Below are positions 11,201 through 24,104 of a stretch of DNA of 64,000 nucleotides, piece after piece. The notes beneath the pieces are model-generated. The model was not told where the DNA came from. It did no database searches and saw nothing but the letters and a program-made list of their open reading frames with translations. The stretch is from Pithys albifrons albifrons (lineage: Eukaryota > Chordata > Aves > Passeriformes > Thamnophilidae): positions 12,452,520 through 12,516,519 of the forward strand of contig NC_092460.1 in assembly GCF_047495875.1 (NCBI RefSeq), read 5' to 3'. Position 1 is the stretch's first letter. Each line of letters begins with the position of its first letter. A program made the position numbers and the translations under genes.

Positions 11201-14200
11201 AGAAAACTCTGCAGATACTGGGAAGCCTCTTGAAAATCAACCTGGAACAGCCTAAGCCAAGTAAAACAGCAACAAGTGCCAAGAAATTCAAGTATGAATC
11301 ATCTGCCATCAGTGAAGGAGTTTTAGGGAGGCTTAAGTTTTGCCGGTGTTTTCTAACCAAAATTTCTGCCTAGATGGCTGAGGAAAGTACTTCCTTTCTT
11401 GTGTGTATTTGAAGTCAGTATTTAATGGAATTCCCAGGCACTGACTAGCAGGGACTTTCTAAATGTCAATTACATTTTGGAGAGTTTTTGGTGAAGAAGC
11501 CAATTTGAATTTGTATCCTACTGTAAAGGTTTGGGGTAGCTTTCATTTGAGCCTTTAGAGTGTCTCATGGTTTCTCTTTGCCTTTCTATTTTCTTAGAGA
11601 CATTAATGCCCTCCGTTACGATCCCACCAGACAGGACCACACAGTTTTTGAAAGGAAACCAAGTACTACAGAAAAGGAGAGGTAATATTACAGCTTGGTA
11701 ACTATAGTTGTGATGTTTCTCCCCTTAGAGAGAAGCCTATGGCAGCAGACTGAGTTTGAAACTACGCAGACTGCTATTTTCTCTTTAGTCCTCCCTGTGA
11801 TTGCAGAAATCAATATACAATAGGAATTGTGAGCACTAAAACCGGCATGCAGTGTCATCTTTTCTTTGTAGTCCATCTACTCTCTGCATGCCATTTTCTG
11901 TCCTCACTGAAGGTGAGAAAGGTCAAGTCATGGACTTGAAGATTTGAGAAGTTTTCAAGAGACAAGTTTATTAGCTCTTATCCTGTGAAAAGGCATATTA
12001 GCTCTTAACATTTCTTTTGCCAGAAGAGAAATCTGTCCTAAGTATCTTCATTTATGAACTACCACATGTTAAGTGAAAAGTCCCTTAATGATGTGGGTAA
12101 TAAAAAGGAGGCTTGTTCCTGCCTTTAGAATCAAAGCTCAGATGTTTCCCCTGCACTGCTCTCTCCCTTAAAAGTGAACTCCTCATCAATGTGCATGGCT
12201 GAGTTTAGGAAAACATCAAGAGCCAGGTGGCTCTTTCTTTTAAAAACAGCTGTGTTGTGTTACTGTCCTCCAACTATCCCATTTCAGTAAAGCTAAAAGG
12301 AAGAAGAAGAAGAAAGAAGAGAGTGAGAAACTGCCTCAAGTGTCTGAAGAAATCTATTATGATATTGCTGCTGATTTAAAAGACTTATTTGGATCTTCAA
12401 AGAGCCAATCAGAGAAACGTGAGGGAATACCCTGGGACAAAGATGATGCAGAGGACTCTGCCCCACCTGACCATTTGGAACCTGTCTCTGGGAATAACAC
12501 AGCTCAGGAGCCGAGTGGTTTCAAGTTTTCCTTCTTTGGAGACACAGAGAAGTCAGGTGTAAAAGAAGGTAAGAGCAGGACAGTGCAATTTCTAGTGAAT
12601 GGCTCATGTCAGGCACTGTGCAGGACTACGGTGCCTAGGAATTCAGAATCCAGGGCATTTTCAGAGGCAAAAGTGAGTAATGAGGCAGAATCATTATGAT
12701 CTTCAGTTACACTTGCCAGGATTGTGGTAGCTCAGCTTGCGCCCCAGGAATCTTGAAAGGGATGTTTTGAGAAAGAACGATTATTTATTTGTTTTTTTTA
12801 AACAGTGATGGACGTTGTTGTCATCCCCTACATTTCTCAGACAGGGAAAAAGGTGATATGCCAAGTCAAAGTTTCATACAACCCAATAAGATTTGAAATC
12901 AAAGGAGTGATAATGGGAGTATTATGAGCAAAAGCAAATCCGGAGTTGACACCAAGAACATTCAAGATTGCTTTATTATTTACTTAATTTTCTTATTGTA
13001 CCTTTAGAAAATTGAAACTGCACGACCCATGACTATAGGGGATATAAGTGTTACACACTCAAGATTAAAACATACTGAATTAAGTCAGTCAGTAAGGTAG
13101 GAGACAAAACAAACCATGTGAAGTTAAATGAAAGATTTAAAACAAAAGAAACCAGAAAAAACCAAGCCCCCCACATTTTTACTGACTTTCAGAAAGGATT
13201 CAGTGTTCTGAATGCACTAATGAAGGTTTCAGGATATGAAAGAGACCCCCAGAACAAAGTGAAAAATACCTGAGCCGAGACGTAGTTCAGAAAGCCCAAG
13301 AGGGGAGGTTTCCATCCTTCTTAAATCTGCTTTTCCAATGTAAGTTCTTCACTGGGAAGTAGGGTTTTTTGCTGGCAAGTAGAGGAATAATCTGATTTTT
13401 TATTTCAATTGTGATAATCTTGCAGAGCCCTACATCCTTGAAACAATAAAACCTGCAAAAGTCACATGGCAAGAAGATCCACGTTTCCAGGACAGCAGTT
13501 CTGAGGATGATGATGAGCCAGAGGCATCAGAAATTGAAAAGGATCAAGAAATGCAAGTTGTATTTGTTTTCTATTTGGTTGTAGTAATTTGCTGCTGTGA
13601 GAATATTAATAGCAGCACTCAGGTCCTGGGAAACTGCTGTCTTCATTCCACATCTCTGAGCAACAGAAGTTATCCTGGAAAACCATTCCTTGCTGCACAG
13701 AGTGTAACAGTGAAACATCCCAACAGCCCATTTGCTTTGACCTTGAGTATAAAAATATGAAAGCTGAGTTTGTGGTTGAACACTGGAGAAATTAAGTGGG
13801 TAATTTTGGTTCAACCCAAACCAGTTTTGGTTTGGCCAAAAGTCAGAGACGTAGTAAATTTTCTTTTATAAAAGGGTCTTTTTTATAGGAGACCGTATTT
13901 GGTTACTGTGGAGGAATGTTCTTCCATGCATTCTGTTTCTCTGAAGCACTACAGCTTTAACTTGCATTAATGGAATTTGACAGTAACTTTCTTGATGTTA
14001 AAGTTTCCTTGTGTTTGTCCAGGTTTCTTTGCTTGCCACAAAGAGAAAGTACAAGATTTTTCTTCTTCTCCAAAGACGATGAACGACTGAGAGGTACAAC
14101 AGAACTTACTCACTGTCACTCCTTTTTTGGTTTCTTTCAAAAGTCTTACTGAAAGTCAGGGAAGAAGTCCTGTCTAGTTATTTGTTCTGTAACACAGGTG

Positions 14201-15555
14201 AGAGGTTTAAGGAAAAAAATAAATTGCAAGTTTTCATTCGTATTTGTGGTCTAAATTGAGGTAGAATCCCATGACAAACTGCTGGTAACAAATACGCTGA
14301 ACATCTGTCTTGCTTCCATTTTTTTCAGAGAATTGCCTAATATGTACCTGGCCTTTTAGGGCTTACCAAAAAAAAATCACAAATGCCTTTCAGGCATATA
14401 TATCATCATTAATTTTTTCCTCTCCTTCTGGTGTTACTATTCATAGTGTCGAATACTCTTATTAGCCACTTATGTCCACATCGTTCTTGATTCTAATTAA
14501 TGTGGATTTTTTTTTCTTCTGAATATAGTGAATTTTGTATTTAAAAACAAACAAAACAGCAGCAAACATTCACAGCCTCGAATGGTTCCACAGACCACAA
14601 CAAGAATTGCTTGTGGTATCTTATGCAGTAACTTATCAAGACAGTCTTAAATAATGTTTTTTTCTTGAGACATATGAGGTAACGGTCATGAACTGTCTTG
14701 CTGTGTTCATACAATTAGTGCACTGAAATCTTCCAGCCTGTCTGATTTACAGGCCCTGTTGAAAGTGAGACCTCAGTCCTCAGCAGGCATGAATTTTCTT
14801 GGGAGATGTGGGGTAATGGTGCTGAGCTCTTAATGAAACAGGTGCAATTTCACTGCAGTTCCTATCTTGGCATATTAACTGCTGCTGCCTTTTGTTTTTC
14901 TTAGTACACAGGGCAGTAGTTCAGAGCATTTCTGTTGGAGCCAATCATGTTGTGGGGGATAAGAGATTATGAATGATAGGAAGAATATGAAGAATAGACC
15001 TTCTGACTTGATTGCTGTCTTGCTCATGAGTTTTACAAACAGCAGCATTTTCAGAAGTGTTTAAGGAAATCAATTTGTTCTTTTTTGGGCAGAGGGCCCA
15101 AAGTTATTTTGTAGATCAGTGGATCTCAGTGAAGAACAAGATGGTTGGGAAGATAGACGAAGATTATTGATTGAGGTGAGTATTTAACATCTCTTCTTTG
15201 GTAACTGTGGGCATGAGGAGGGAACACGGCTGCTTATTTGCATGAAGAATTAGTTCAGGACCTCTAGAAAGGCTGGCAATTTTGTAATTGCCGAGGAACT
15301 AAACTTCTGTAGTATAAAAGTGTGCATAACACCATGTTATGATGTCCCGTCAGGTAAATTAGTGAATCTCTGTAATGTACAGGACCAGTTACTTAAGTGT
15401 ATGTAAAGATACAGGTGAATTTAGAAACTTGTATTAATCATTATTATTTTATTCATAATTTTATGTTATATTTTATATATTTTCAGGAATGCCAGAAGAA
15501 GCTTGAAAGTTTCCCAGAAGTTAATGAAAAGTTTCCCAGAAGTATATGTATATAA
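8285..15555 (+). pseudogene. NOL8: psi-NOL8, truncated 3' half of NOL8
   Basis: It starts inside the large NOL8 exon (homologous to about 33513) and keeps all later introns. Exon-like blocks are 8285-8539, 8811-8912, 9780-9899, 10215-10299, 11150-11291, 11598-11681, 12288-12568, 13426-13552, 14023-14093, 15093-15175 and 15487-15555. Lesions: a 2-base loss near 8330 shifts frame to a stop, and the 9780 exon has an in-frame TAA at 9867-9869 where the complete gene has AAG. The last exon has lost the basic C terminus and is fused to sequence normally 3' of the gene. Exons from 10215 onward remain open, so a short transcript is possible. Introns are nearly identical to the complete gene, so the copy is recent and DNA-mediated. 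Confidence 0.88.
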
Positions 15556-16195
15556 TGTACATATACATATATACATACATCTCTATACACAGACATATAC
15601 ACATACACCTATATACATGTATACAGATGTATACAAATACATGTAGATATACATAGACATATAGACACAGACATATATATGTATAAACATAAATACATAT
15701 GTAAACATATTATACATATATACACATACTTAGGCATAAATAGACATACATATATACTTATATATGCATGTCTGTATACATAAATCTAAACATATAGAAA
15801 TAGACACATGTGCATTCTCCTATATATGTATCTATACATATACACATATACACACACATATATACATATCATACATATATACACACATATATATACATGT
15901 ACATACATATATACACACATAAACACACACATATATATACATAGACCTATATACCTATATACATACTATACATATACACACACACATACATGCATGTACA
16001 ATTTTGCACACATACATATATACACACACATACATATAGTCATATACACATATATACTCATTCACATACATATATACACATGTAGACATAAATACACATA
16101 TGTACACATATACATACATACATATACATATATACATATATATGCATGGTATTCAATAAAGGGTTTTATATATATACATATATATATATGTATTA
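15530..16195. repeat. TA/CA-rich microsatellite (ACATAT-like)
   Basis: About 660 bp of irregular ACATAT, ATACAC and TATATACA runs without a fixed unit. It directly follows the broken last exon of psi-NOL8. Open frames of Ile, Tyr, Thr and His on both strands are by-products of the repeat. Confidence 0.92.
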
Positions 16196-16201
16196 TGTCT
16201 A

Positions 16202-16530
16202 CCTAGGCCTCTGCTGCCAAGTGTCTCCAAGCCCTCCTGGGCACCTGCTGCCAGGCCCAGCCTGGCCCTAGCCCAGGGGTACCCGAGTGTTTTGACTCTT
16301 ACCTATGTCCAGAGCAGCACAGCTGCCACATTCCCAGCTGGTTGTGCTGTCCCTTAGGCCGAAGCAGCGTCTGTGAGTGCCCTTGGCAGCACAGGAGCAT
16401 TTCCCAGGGCCTGGGGAAGCATGGCTCTCTGACAGGGAAAAGGAAAACTGATGAGCTCCGTCTGCCCTGGCATCAGGAAGGTACAGGGTGTCCCTGCCCT
16501 TTCCCCTGTGCCGTTTCCATCCTGTTCTGC
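16202..16530 (-). pseudogene. Inverted PHF7-like relic (exon 8 with flanking intron)
   Basis: On the minus strand, intron 6 DNA (CAGATGCCAGGGCAG-like, then TTTTCCTTTTCCCTGTCAG) runs directly into exon 8 (CPGP/CSCAAKGTHRRC-like, SWECGSCA), with exon 7 and intron 7 missing. The exon 8 donor is still visible at about 16305. It is a partial, inverted copy, not a gene. Confidence 0.75.
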
Positions 16531-17578
16531 TGTTGATACGTTCTCTGACTGACTTACTGTTATTTTGCCTGCATGCTTTTCTCTGTTCCAAGGGTACACT
16601 TTAAAATGCTCAAGATTGATTACCATAGGAGTGAGGGGTTCATCAGACCCGCTGTTAACCCCATCAATCCCAACAAAAGCCACTGCTGTCCCCTCACCTA
16701 CCCATCCATTCACTCCAGCATAGAAGGCTATGAGACTGTCAAGCATGATTTTTCCTTTTATTCCACCAGCTTAGAGATGACATTCAGGATGATGTCATCT
16801 TCCTAGGGAAGGAGGTGACACCGATGGGCCTGGCATTTCCTAGCTCCTTCTTGCTGCCCTGTTCAGAGACTGGAGTGATGTTGGCTTTTCCCAGTCTCGG
16901 GCACCTCTGCTGGGGAATCACCTTCCCTGGCCTGCTGGCAGTGTTCCCCATGCCAGGGGCAGGAGCAGAGATTCCCCTTGGCCAGGGCTGGAGCCCTGGA
17001 GTGGCACTGCTTGAACGGCATTTTCGTCCAACAGTGCCAACCTCGCTGGCCGCCCCAGGGCCTGGCATTTGCCCCTGCGCTTGCTGCAGCAGCAGCCGCC
17101 CTGACTCTGTGGCAACGGAGGGCTCGGGACCTGCCTTGGACCCTCGGCTGCTGAGGGGCTGCCTCACAGTGGGTGGTGGGGGGCTGAGGCCAACCCCGCC
17201 CATATTCCAGGTGCACGTGGCTTATGTCTCAGTGGCCAATGTGACCTGTGGGGCCAAGGGTACAAAGGCAACTCTGGGTTCAGGGTACAAAGGCAACTCT
17301 GGGTTCAGGCCACCTGACAACGGGAGGAGAAGGAAGAGGAGGATAGAGCTGCCCAGGGAGAGCCTCACAGTTTCAGGCTCTCAGCCTGTGCTGCAACCTC
17401 ACCCACGTCACACCTCTCAGAATCAGCAAAGGAGCATCTCAAGGTGACTGTGGTGTTCCTTGACTGGACAAGAGAAGGGGGAGAGGGGCAGAAGCCTCTC
17501 TCCTAATTCAGAGCCAGCGGAGAAGAGTGGAGCAGACCTCAGTGTTCCAGTGTCAGGGTCTGACTGCTGAGACGCACC
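16531..17578 (+). promoter_or_regulatory. Upstream region of PHF7L-B1
   Basis: No gene is recognised. The last 400 bp are homologous to the PHF7L-A promoter and 5' UTR, but the palindrome is broken here (GTCTCAGTGGCCAATGTGAC). A 25-bp tandem duplication (GGGTACAAAGGCAACTCTG unit) at about 17259-17308 is absent from the second period. The part from 16590 to 17100 is unidentified. Confidence 0.45.
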
Positions 17579-18637
17579 ATGTCAGACAGGACAAAGGAAG
17601 CCCCCGGAGTGAGTGACCCAGGTGAGACCAAAGTGCCCTTCCCACAGCCGGGCAGAGGGGCTGTCAAGGATGGCCAGTGCAGGGCTGGAAGTGGTGGCAG
17701 GGGAGGCAGGAGCCATCCAGCCATCCGGGGGCTGGGGCCCTCCTTTCCTCAGCAAGCCGGGCCCAGCTGGGACAGGAGGCACCTGCTGGGACACCTGTGC
17801 CCACAATGGCCCATCCTCTCCAAGGCCTCCAGCCCTGTCCTTCATCCAGGCAGGCACAGAGCAGCCCTTGGGGTCAGTCCCACAGGGATGCTGTCCCCAG
17901 CCCTGCAGAGGTGCCATTCCTGGTGCCATTGACTCTCTCCCTTCCAGCATGCCTGCTGTGTAAACGATCAGAGGCTGACCCGGACATCTGTGGGGAAAAA
18001 CTTGAGAGATGTGGGCTCTGTGCCCAGATGTTCTGCCTGGTGAGTTGCTCTCTGGGTTCCCTCCAGCTTTCCAACACGCAGTCCCTGCCACTCTGTCCTT
18101 ACGAGCGCATCGTCTTTCCTGCAGTTTTTTGCCACTCTCCTTCATCAGCAAGGGAATGAGCGGGTAGGATTCCTGGGCTTTCTCCCAAAGGATATCCTAC
18201 TGGCTGTCCACCGGCTGGCACAGAAGGTGAGAGCCTGACATGAGCGGGGAGATTTGTACCAGGCGAGGTTTGCTGGAGCTTAGCCCAGACCCCAAGAAAG
18301 GAAGACCTGCCCTTGCCAACAGCTCTGGGACCAGGAGGAGACCCCAGGGCTGCTGCTGATGGGGCTGCTGTGCTCTTTCCAGTGCTGCTTCATCTGTGGC
18401 CAGAGCGGGGCCTGTGTGAAATGGAGTGTGACCTGAGCTTCCACCTGCCCTGTGCCAAGGAGGCTGGCTGTGTCACCCAGTACATTGCACCGTACAGGTA
18501 CCTCCTTTCCCCTCCTCTCCACCACCAGGGAGGAGCCCAGCACTTCTCACCCCACCCATCTCTTGTGTCCCCAGCTCCTAACTGCCCTGCACACAGACCA
18601 CAGCAGGCAGTGGAGGCGACTCCTGAGCCAGGCACCC

Positions 18638-19186
18638 TGATAAGTGAAAATGCTGGAAAAAGTGACTGCTAAGAGAAAGTTTTGTATTCTAATAGCAGCA
18701 AAGTATTTATTGACAATGTTGGAGGCAAAGCCAGTTCGTACTGGGCAAAAACTTGTTCAAGTAAAATAAGCCTAAGTTCATGGTTAACACCTTGTAATTT
18801 CCATATTAATGACTGGGCAAAAACGTGGGCAGAGCTTTCCTTTTGGCTTGGAATTTGGGTAGTGGTCTCCTGACTTCATCCCTCGGGTGGTCTCAAAGCG
18901 TCTTCTTCACCGTTGGATTTCTGCCTTTTCTTTGTTCAGTGACATGACCTGTCAACCTTGTAAAGCCTTGGCTTCAACTCTCCAAAATCTTGATTTTTAC
19001 CATTTCATCCTATTGAAGTGTCTAGCTTAGTTTAATTTATGACTTCTAACCCATAGTACACTAGTTCCTATAACTACTGGACAATTTGTACCAGAACAAA
19101 GTGACTCTAGCACTTTATGCTGTTCAGAGACTTTGCTGTGCAAACAACATTTTGAAAAGCAGAATTAGAAATTTCACAAAACTAGG
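18638..19186 (-). repeat. 3' LTR of the retrovirus (left end)
   Basis: About 549 bp, closely matching 24105-24673. On the minus strand an AATAAA polyadenylation signal (18706-18711) lies near the end of the repeat, which supports the antisense orientation. The inner boundary is truncated relative to the other LTR. Confidence 0.85.
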
Positions 19187-20949
19187 GATTTTCAGTCCCA
19201 GCTGTGTTTCAAAGTATATGAAGTCTTTCATTCAGTTTTAATCCTATTGGGGTTTGATACACATGTACCATTGCTAATATCACTGCTGTTGTTCTGGCTT
19301 CAGTGCTTAATTTGTATTATAGCTACACATTGTGCAGTGCCAGAAAGATTATTGCTGCCGCTATGATTGAGTGTACCAGGGAGTTTAAAGACTTGTGAGA
19401 CGGTGGGCAAATAACTTATAAAAATGTCTCACCAGTGGTAGGTCTTTACTTGTTTAACTTTGGTTAAGACAGTTTTAATACTTTTAATATCATGTTTAAT
19501 TTGCCATAGCATGTGCTGAGTCATTTTGTTTAGGTGTCTTAGCATTTCTTTAAACAGGTTAAAATTTATGCTAGTTTTGCAATTCAGGTACATTGTAATA
19601 TGTTGGAAGAAATTTGAACTTGGAAGTTTTTGTGCACAGCCCAGGCCATGGAGAGGGAAACGGGGCCTCTGTATCCTTGAGCCTGCTTCAAGAAGAGCAG
19701 TAAACAATAGAAAGAATGCGGCAGCTGCCAGGAGAAGCAGGTAAACACATTGATACAGAAAGGCATAGTTTTGAGAAAAGCACCAATCCAGCTGGTAGCA
19801 CGCCCTAGCCATAGGCCAATGATACTCCTGTACTATTCGTAGACTGAGAGAATATGCGATATGTGTGTGTGTAATGTAAAGAATAAATCAGAACACTGAT
19901 CATACTCCCGTGGAGGTTACATCGTGATTCTCACGCCGGAACCCGGGGAGCTCGAAACCGACATTTCTTACTTTAGTAATACAACATATAATTAAACCAA
20001 ATTCTAACATGTACACAGCTACTGCTTACATAAAATATTTACACTGCTATTTCACACTACTAAAATACTTAATAAAGGTTTAAGACTGCGGCTATTTTAA
20101 AATAAAAGCTTGTGTTAATGTCATTATACTTATGAAAAGTTCAACAACTTGTGTCAAGTGAATTTGAGGATAGTGGGTTTCACAGGTTCTGAAGTCTATT
20201 TTTTTCTCTCAGGAGCTTTCTAGGTAGGCTTTTCTTTTACCCAGACTGCTGGGAGGGGGGTTAGCAACACTTTAAACAGTCCATTTCATATTTCTTGAAG
20301 AGGGTCTCCTGAGAAATTCTTAACATACACAATCACTAAAGGTACATAAATATAGTTTGCAATCAGGTAATATTTTATTTAACAGAATTTTAATAATTTC
20401 TCTTGATTTGTTAGTTTTGCACAGGAATGTTTCTGGTCACTCAGGAAAGGTATCTGTGAAAACTGAAAGATAACAGAAACTGCCCCCCCTCCTCCCCCCT
20501 TTCTTAAGAGCTTAAAAGTCAATTTGCTAAATTTCACTTAAAAGGTGTTTTTTGTTTATTGCTCTTTGTTGTATTTCGGTTCTAGTATTTGGGTTTCTCA
20601 GACATGTTTTACATTGAAATGTAACTTGTTTTATTATTGTGAAGAGATTTGGCTTTGCTACTCAGGTTTTTAAATATTGGCATGATAAATCTAATTTTTA
20701 GTGTGTTATGCTCAGCTTTCACAAAATGCTAAACTAATTTTTTTAGGTAGCACTGACTTATTCATTATTATTATTATTATTTCATATATTTTTTGTAATC
20801 TGATTTTGATGCACTATTTGACTGTTAGATTTTATTTCTTCTGGTACTAGGGCTGCTATTTGTTCTTGACAGTTTCAGCACCTTGTTTTGCCTTAGCATC
20901 AGTTTTTATGTTACTTACTTTTTGAACACTGTTACCTCTTTGGTGTTTT

Positions 20950-21950
20950 TTTACAGTACATAATGGCCACTTCTGATGGGAGTTGTAGTGCTTCTAGCAA
21001 TTGCAGAATTTTTTCAACATATTTCCTTTGTGCAGTTAAAAGTCCTCTTTCTAAAATGCTCTATGAGCATGGACGATGCCAAAGACAGATTTAAAGTCAG
21101 TCCAGATGTTGATTTTGCCAGTTCTAGAGCTCAGGTGAGTGCTATCAGTCTTTCTGGGCTGAAGTTCCTGTAGGCAGAGGATTTCATTTGCTTACCTTTT
21201 TTCACAAAGCTGCTACTGGCAGAAACCAATTTTCTGCTTCCAGGAGTGGTTCTTCTTTAAGGTCTGGATGGCTGGAATAAACTGCTTTAGTGGTCTCCAG
21301 GCAGTCAGGTACAACAGGTTCAGCTGTGCATGCACTTTCTAGGAACGCAGCTGGTTGACAATGTTAGTCATTTGAATATTTATGAAATTTCCTGGCTTCT
21401 TCTATGTTTATGATCACTGCTGCTCTTTGCTTTCAGGCAGCTGGGCCAGCTTTTGCTCACTTCATCTAATTGCTTAGAGAAGTGGCTGCTGGCTTTTTGT
21501 CTGGCCCCAGCTGCTCTGTCAGGACCCCCAGGACTTTCTTTGCTGCTCGTGCAAAAACAGCCAGAAGGGCTTCCTCACATCAGGTAATCCCAACGCCGGA
21601 ACCCTCAGGAGTTCCTGCTTTAGCTGCTCAAAGGCCTTATTTGCTGCAGGGGTCCAGGCTATGTTGTCTTTAGCAGCTTTTAACAGGTTATAGAATAGTT
21701 TTGCAGTTAGTCTATCAGCCAGGATAGCTTGGCATTTCAGGAACTGAGAGAGTGGCAGTCAATGGTTACCTTTCTGCTCCAGCACTGCTGACACACCAAC
21801 CTGTCATGTCCAGAAACGCTCAAAGATCTCTCACTGTCTGTGCTTCAGGTGTTTGGCAGTTGCTTCTTTTCTTGCTGTTCTTGGGGAGCATTATCTTCTA
21901 GAAACTGCTTATCTCAGGGGTAACTATTGCTTCTGTATCAGTTGCTTTTT
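20950..21950 (-). pseudogene. Retroviral pol remnant (RT thumb/connection to RNase H)
   Basis: On the minus strand a stop-interrupted reading resembles retroviral Pol: a connection-domain stretch around 21470-21700 with PALGLPD and KPFWLF, then an RNase H-like stretch around 20960-21130 with KERGLLTAQ. The order is correct for a minus-strand element. There are many stops and shifts, so no enzyme is encoded. The flavour is gammaretrovirus-like, but the class is uncertain, because a 5-bp target duplication is not typical of that class. Confidence 0.7.
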
Positions 21951-24082
21951 CCTGTTGAGAGACTCAGTACTCATTTAGCAAATTTGGAGTCTACAGAAGA
22001 AAATCTTGTTTTTCAGTGGTTATTAATAAGTTACTTATAAATTGCAGAAACATACTTTCTCCCAGTGGCAACTGCTATTGTTTCAGATGTTAAAATCTTT
22101 GAGGTAACATTGTCCAAGGTAGCTGTTGTGAGTGGTGTGGGTTTTGGTTGTTTTTTTTTTTTCTTTTTAGCAAATATATTAAAGCTTTCTTACTTAAATG
22201 CAAATATTTTCGGACTTTTTGCTAAGGAAAGACAGAAAAGAACATTTTTAAAATCTAATACTTGCTTTTTGTTCTCAGTTATTGGTTTTGCTTCTGGTTG
22301 TACTTCTATTTAGATGGGGCTTGCCCATTTTGACTTACTTGGTGTGTTAGTAGCTCAGACTCAGGATACACTTAATCCAAATTTGATTAATATTTTGATT
22401 ATTCTGTTTTGGTTTCACACAGTTCATAGCTAAACTCAAAGCTGTTATCAATTGTTTTTCTTTTTTCTTGAATTCAATTTTGCAGCTTCCAGATTTTCTA
22501 ACAAATTTTTGCCCATAAGGGTTTGTACAAATTTGGTAAACATAAAAACTGATGTACTTCATTTGTTTTCTCATTTTAAACTTAAGGGGTTTCAAAAGAA
22601 AGCTTTCTCTGTTTGACCAGTTGCACACCTGTGACTTGAACAAATTTATGACTTTTAAGTATCAATTTTTGATTTAAAACAAAAGCTGTAGTTCCAGTGT
22701 CAAGCAGCAACAGTTTTTTTCTAATGTTTATATTTTTATATTGGAGCTGCTACTACAATTTTAAGTACCACCACATCTATTGTATAAAATACTTACATGT
22801 AATAAACAATTGCAAAACAAACAAATCCTAATTTTAGGTCTTGTCCAGTGTGGCATGCTTACAGTTAATTTTTCAACACTGCCACATTTTGGCAGGGTAA
22901 TACTTTCAACAATATGATCTTAGATGTTTTAGGTATTGAGTAACTTTTCTGAAAACAAATAAAACAACTCAGAAAACAGTAACTTCACACAAAACTCTTA
23001 ACTCTTTTTTTTTTACAATAAGGCATACACACAAAACTCTCAACTTGTCTAAAAACAAGACAACCACACAGAAGACAGTAACCACACACACAAATCTTAA
23101 TTTTAGGCTTTATCCAGTGGGCTATTTTTATAGGCAATCTATCAGAGGTACCACTCATTTACAACACAATAGCCCACATTGTCAGTGGGATTATAAACAA
23201 AAACTTATTTCAAACATATAGTAATTTCTCTAAATCCAAAATCACACACACAACTCTTAAAATGCACAACACTGCTTAATTCTAAAACAAACATAAAGTA
23301 CATACACAGACTTCACACTCAGCTCGTGGCTGATCATATCTTATTCATTCACTAATCACATGTATACTACAAATTAACACCTCAACTTACTTTTTCACAG
23401 TATACAAGACAGCTCAGACACCCAATAACTTTTACCTGTGTCTCATTTACTAATCACACATAAATTATTCAAAACTAAAATGCACACGAGAACTGGTACA
23501 CACAAAGGCTTGGCTCAGACACACTTAAAACCTGGGCAAACAGCTCAGACACAGACAAAAACTTAGATAATAGCAAACAATTTGCACAGAGAAAAGCAAT
23601 GCTGTAAGAGCCCACAGAAAAAAAACAAACACTGCGAGCTGCGTCTGTAGGATTTTAACACTTAAAGCACAGAGTAGTTTCTCTAATACAGAAAACACAG
23701 AGAAACACAGGATTCTGGAATTACAGGTACAGATAGAGGTACAGAGAGTTAGCTCCGTGCAGGGAAGAATTCCCTTTTTAAAGGGGACATTGCCTACTGC
23801 TTCTGGAGGAATTTAATACCAGGACACAGATACAGGTACAAGCAGGAAGATGAACTCTGGGGAGGATATCTTACAACCCCTGTTCACTTCTGCAACAAGA
23901 TGTCTCTTGTTATCCTTTAGGTTACAGGACAGGAAAACAGAAATACCTTTTGGCAAAATGCAGCGAGTTCTTTTCCACCCCTGTAAAAGGCACTGAAGAA
24001 GGGGGAGCCCCTCTAGGTAAAACTCACCTAGGGGTGCCCAGGGGGTCCCCAATCACCTACGGATTATGCAGCCAGATGGAAA

Positions 24083-24100
24083 TGTCCCGCTGGGGTGCCA
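24083..24100 (-). other. Retroviral primer-binding site
   Basis: Minus-strand TGGCACCCCAGCGGGAC lies four bases from the inner end of the right LTR. It starts with TGG, as tRNA-complementary sites do. The tRNA was not identified. Confidence 0.6.
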
Positions 24101-24104
24101 AATC

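Larger units (their letters stand above)
1..22240. repeat. Segmental tandem duplication, copy 1
   Basis: Bases 1-22240 recur in the same order and orientation at 40685-64000. The offset is 40684 before the RS-repeat array, about 41788 after it and about 41757-41764 within the retrovirus. The main jump (1104 bp) equals eight extra 138-bp repeats in the second copy. Introns, microsatellite, relics and lesions are all shared, so this is a duplication of DNA and not a set of retrocopies. The copies differ only by scattered substitutions and small indels. Confidence 0.96.

Noticed and set aside
15808..16206. Tyr/Ile/Thr/His-rich open frame in the microsatellite, both strands
   Set aside because: Simple TA/CA repeat translated; no start context, splice site or composition of a real protein.
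16784..17447. Overlapping frames on both strands upstream of PHF7L-B1
   Set aside because: GC-rich upstream DNA without splice-consistent structure or similarity to known domains; treated as promoter and 5' UTR.
19429..19812. 127-codon minus-strand frame with a hydrophobic stretch inside the retrovirus
   Set aside because: Position fits an envelope remnant, but no family feature is recognised. Conservation between the two periods only reflects recent duplication.
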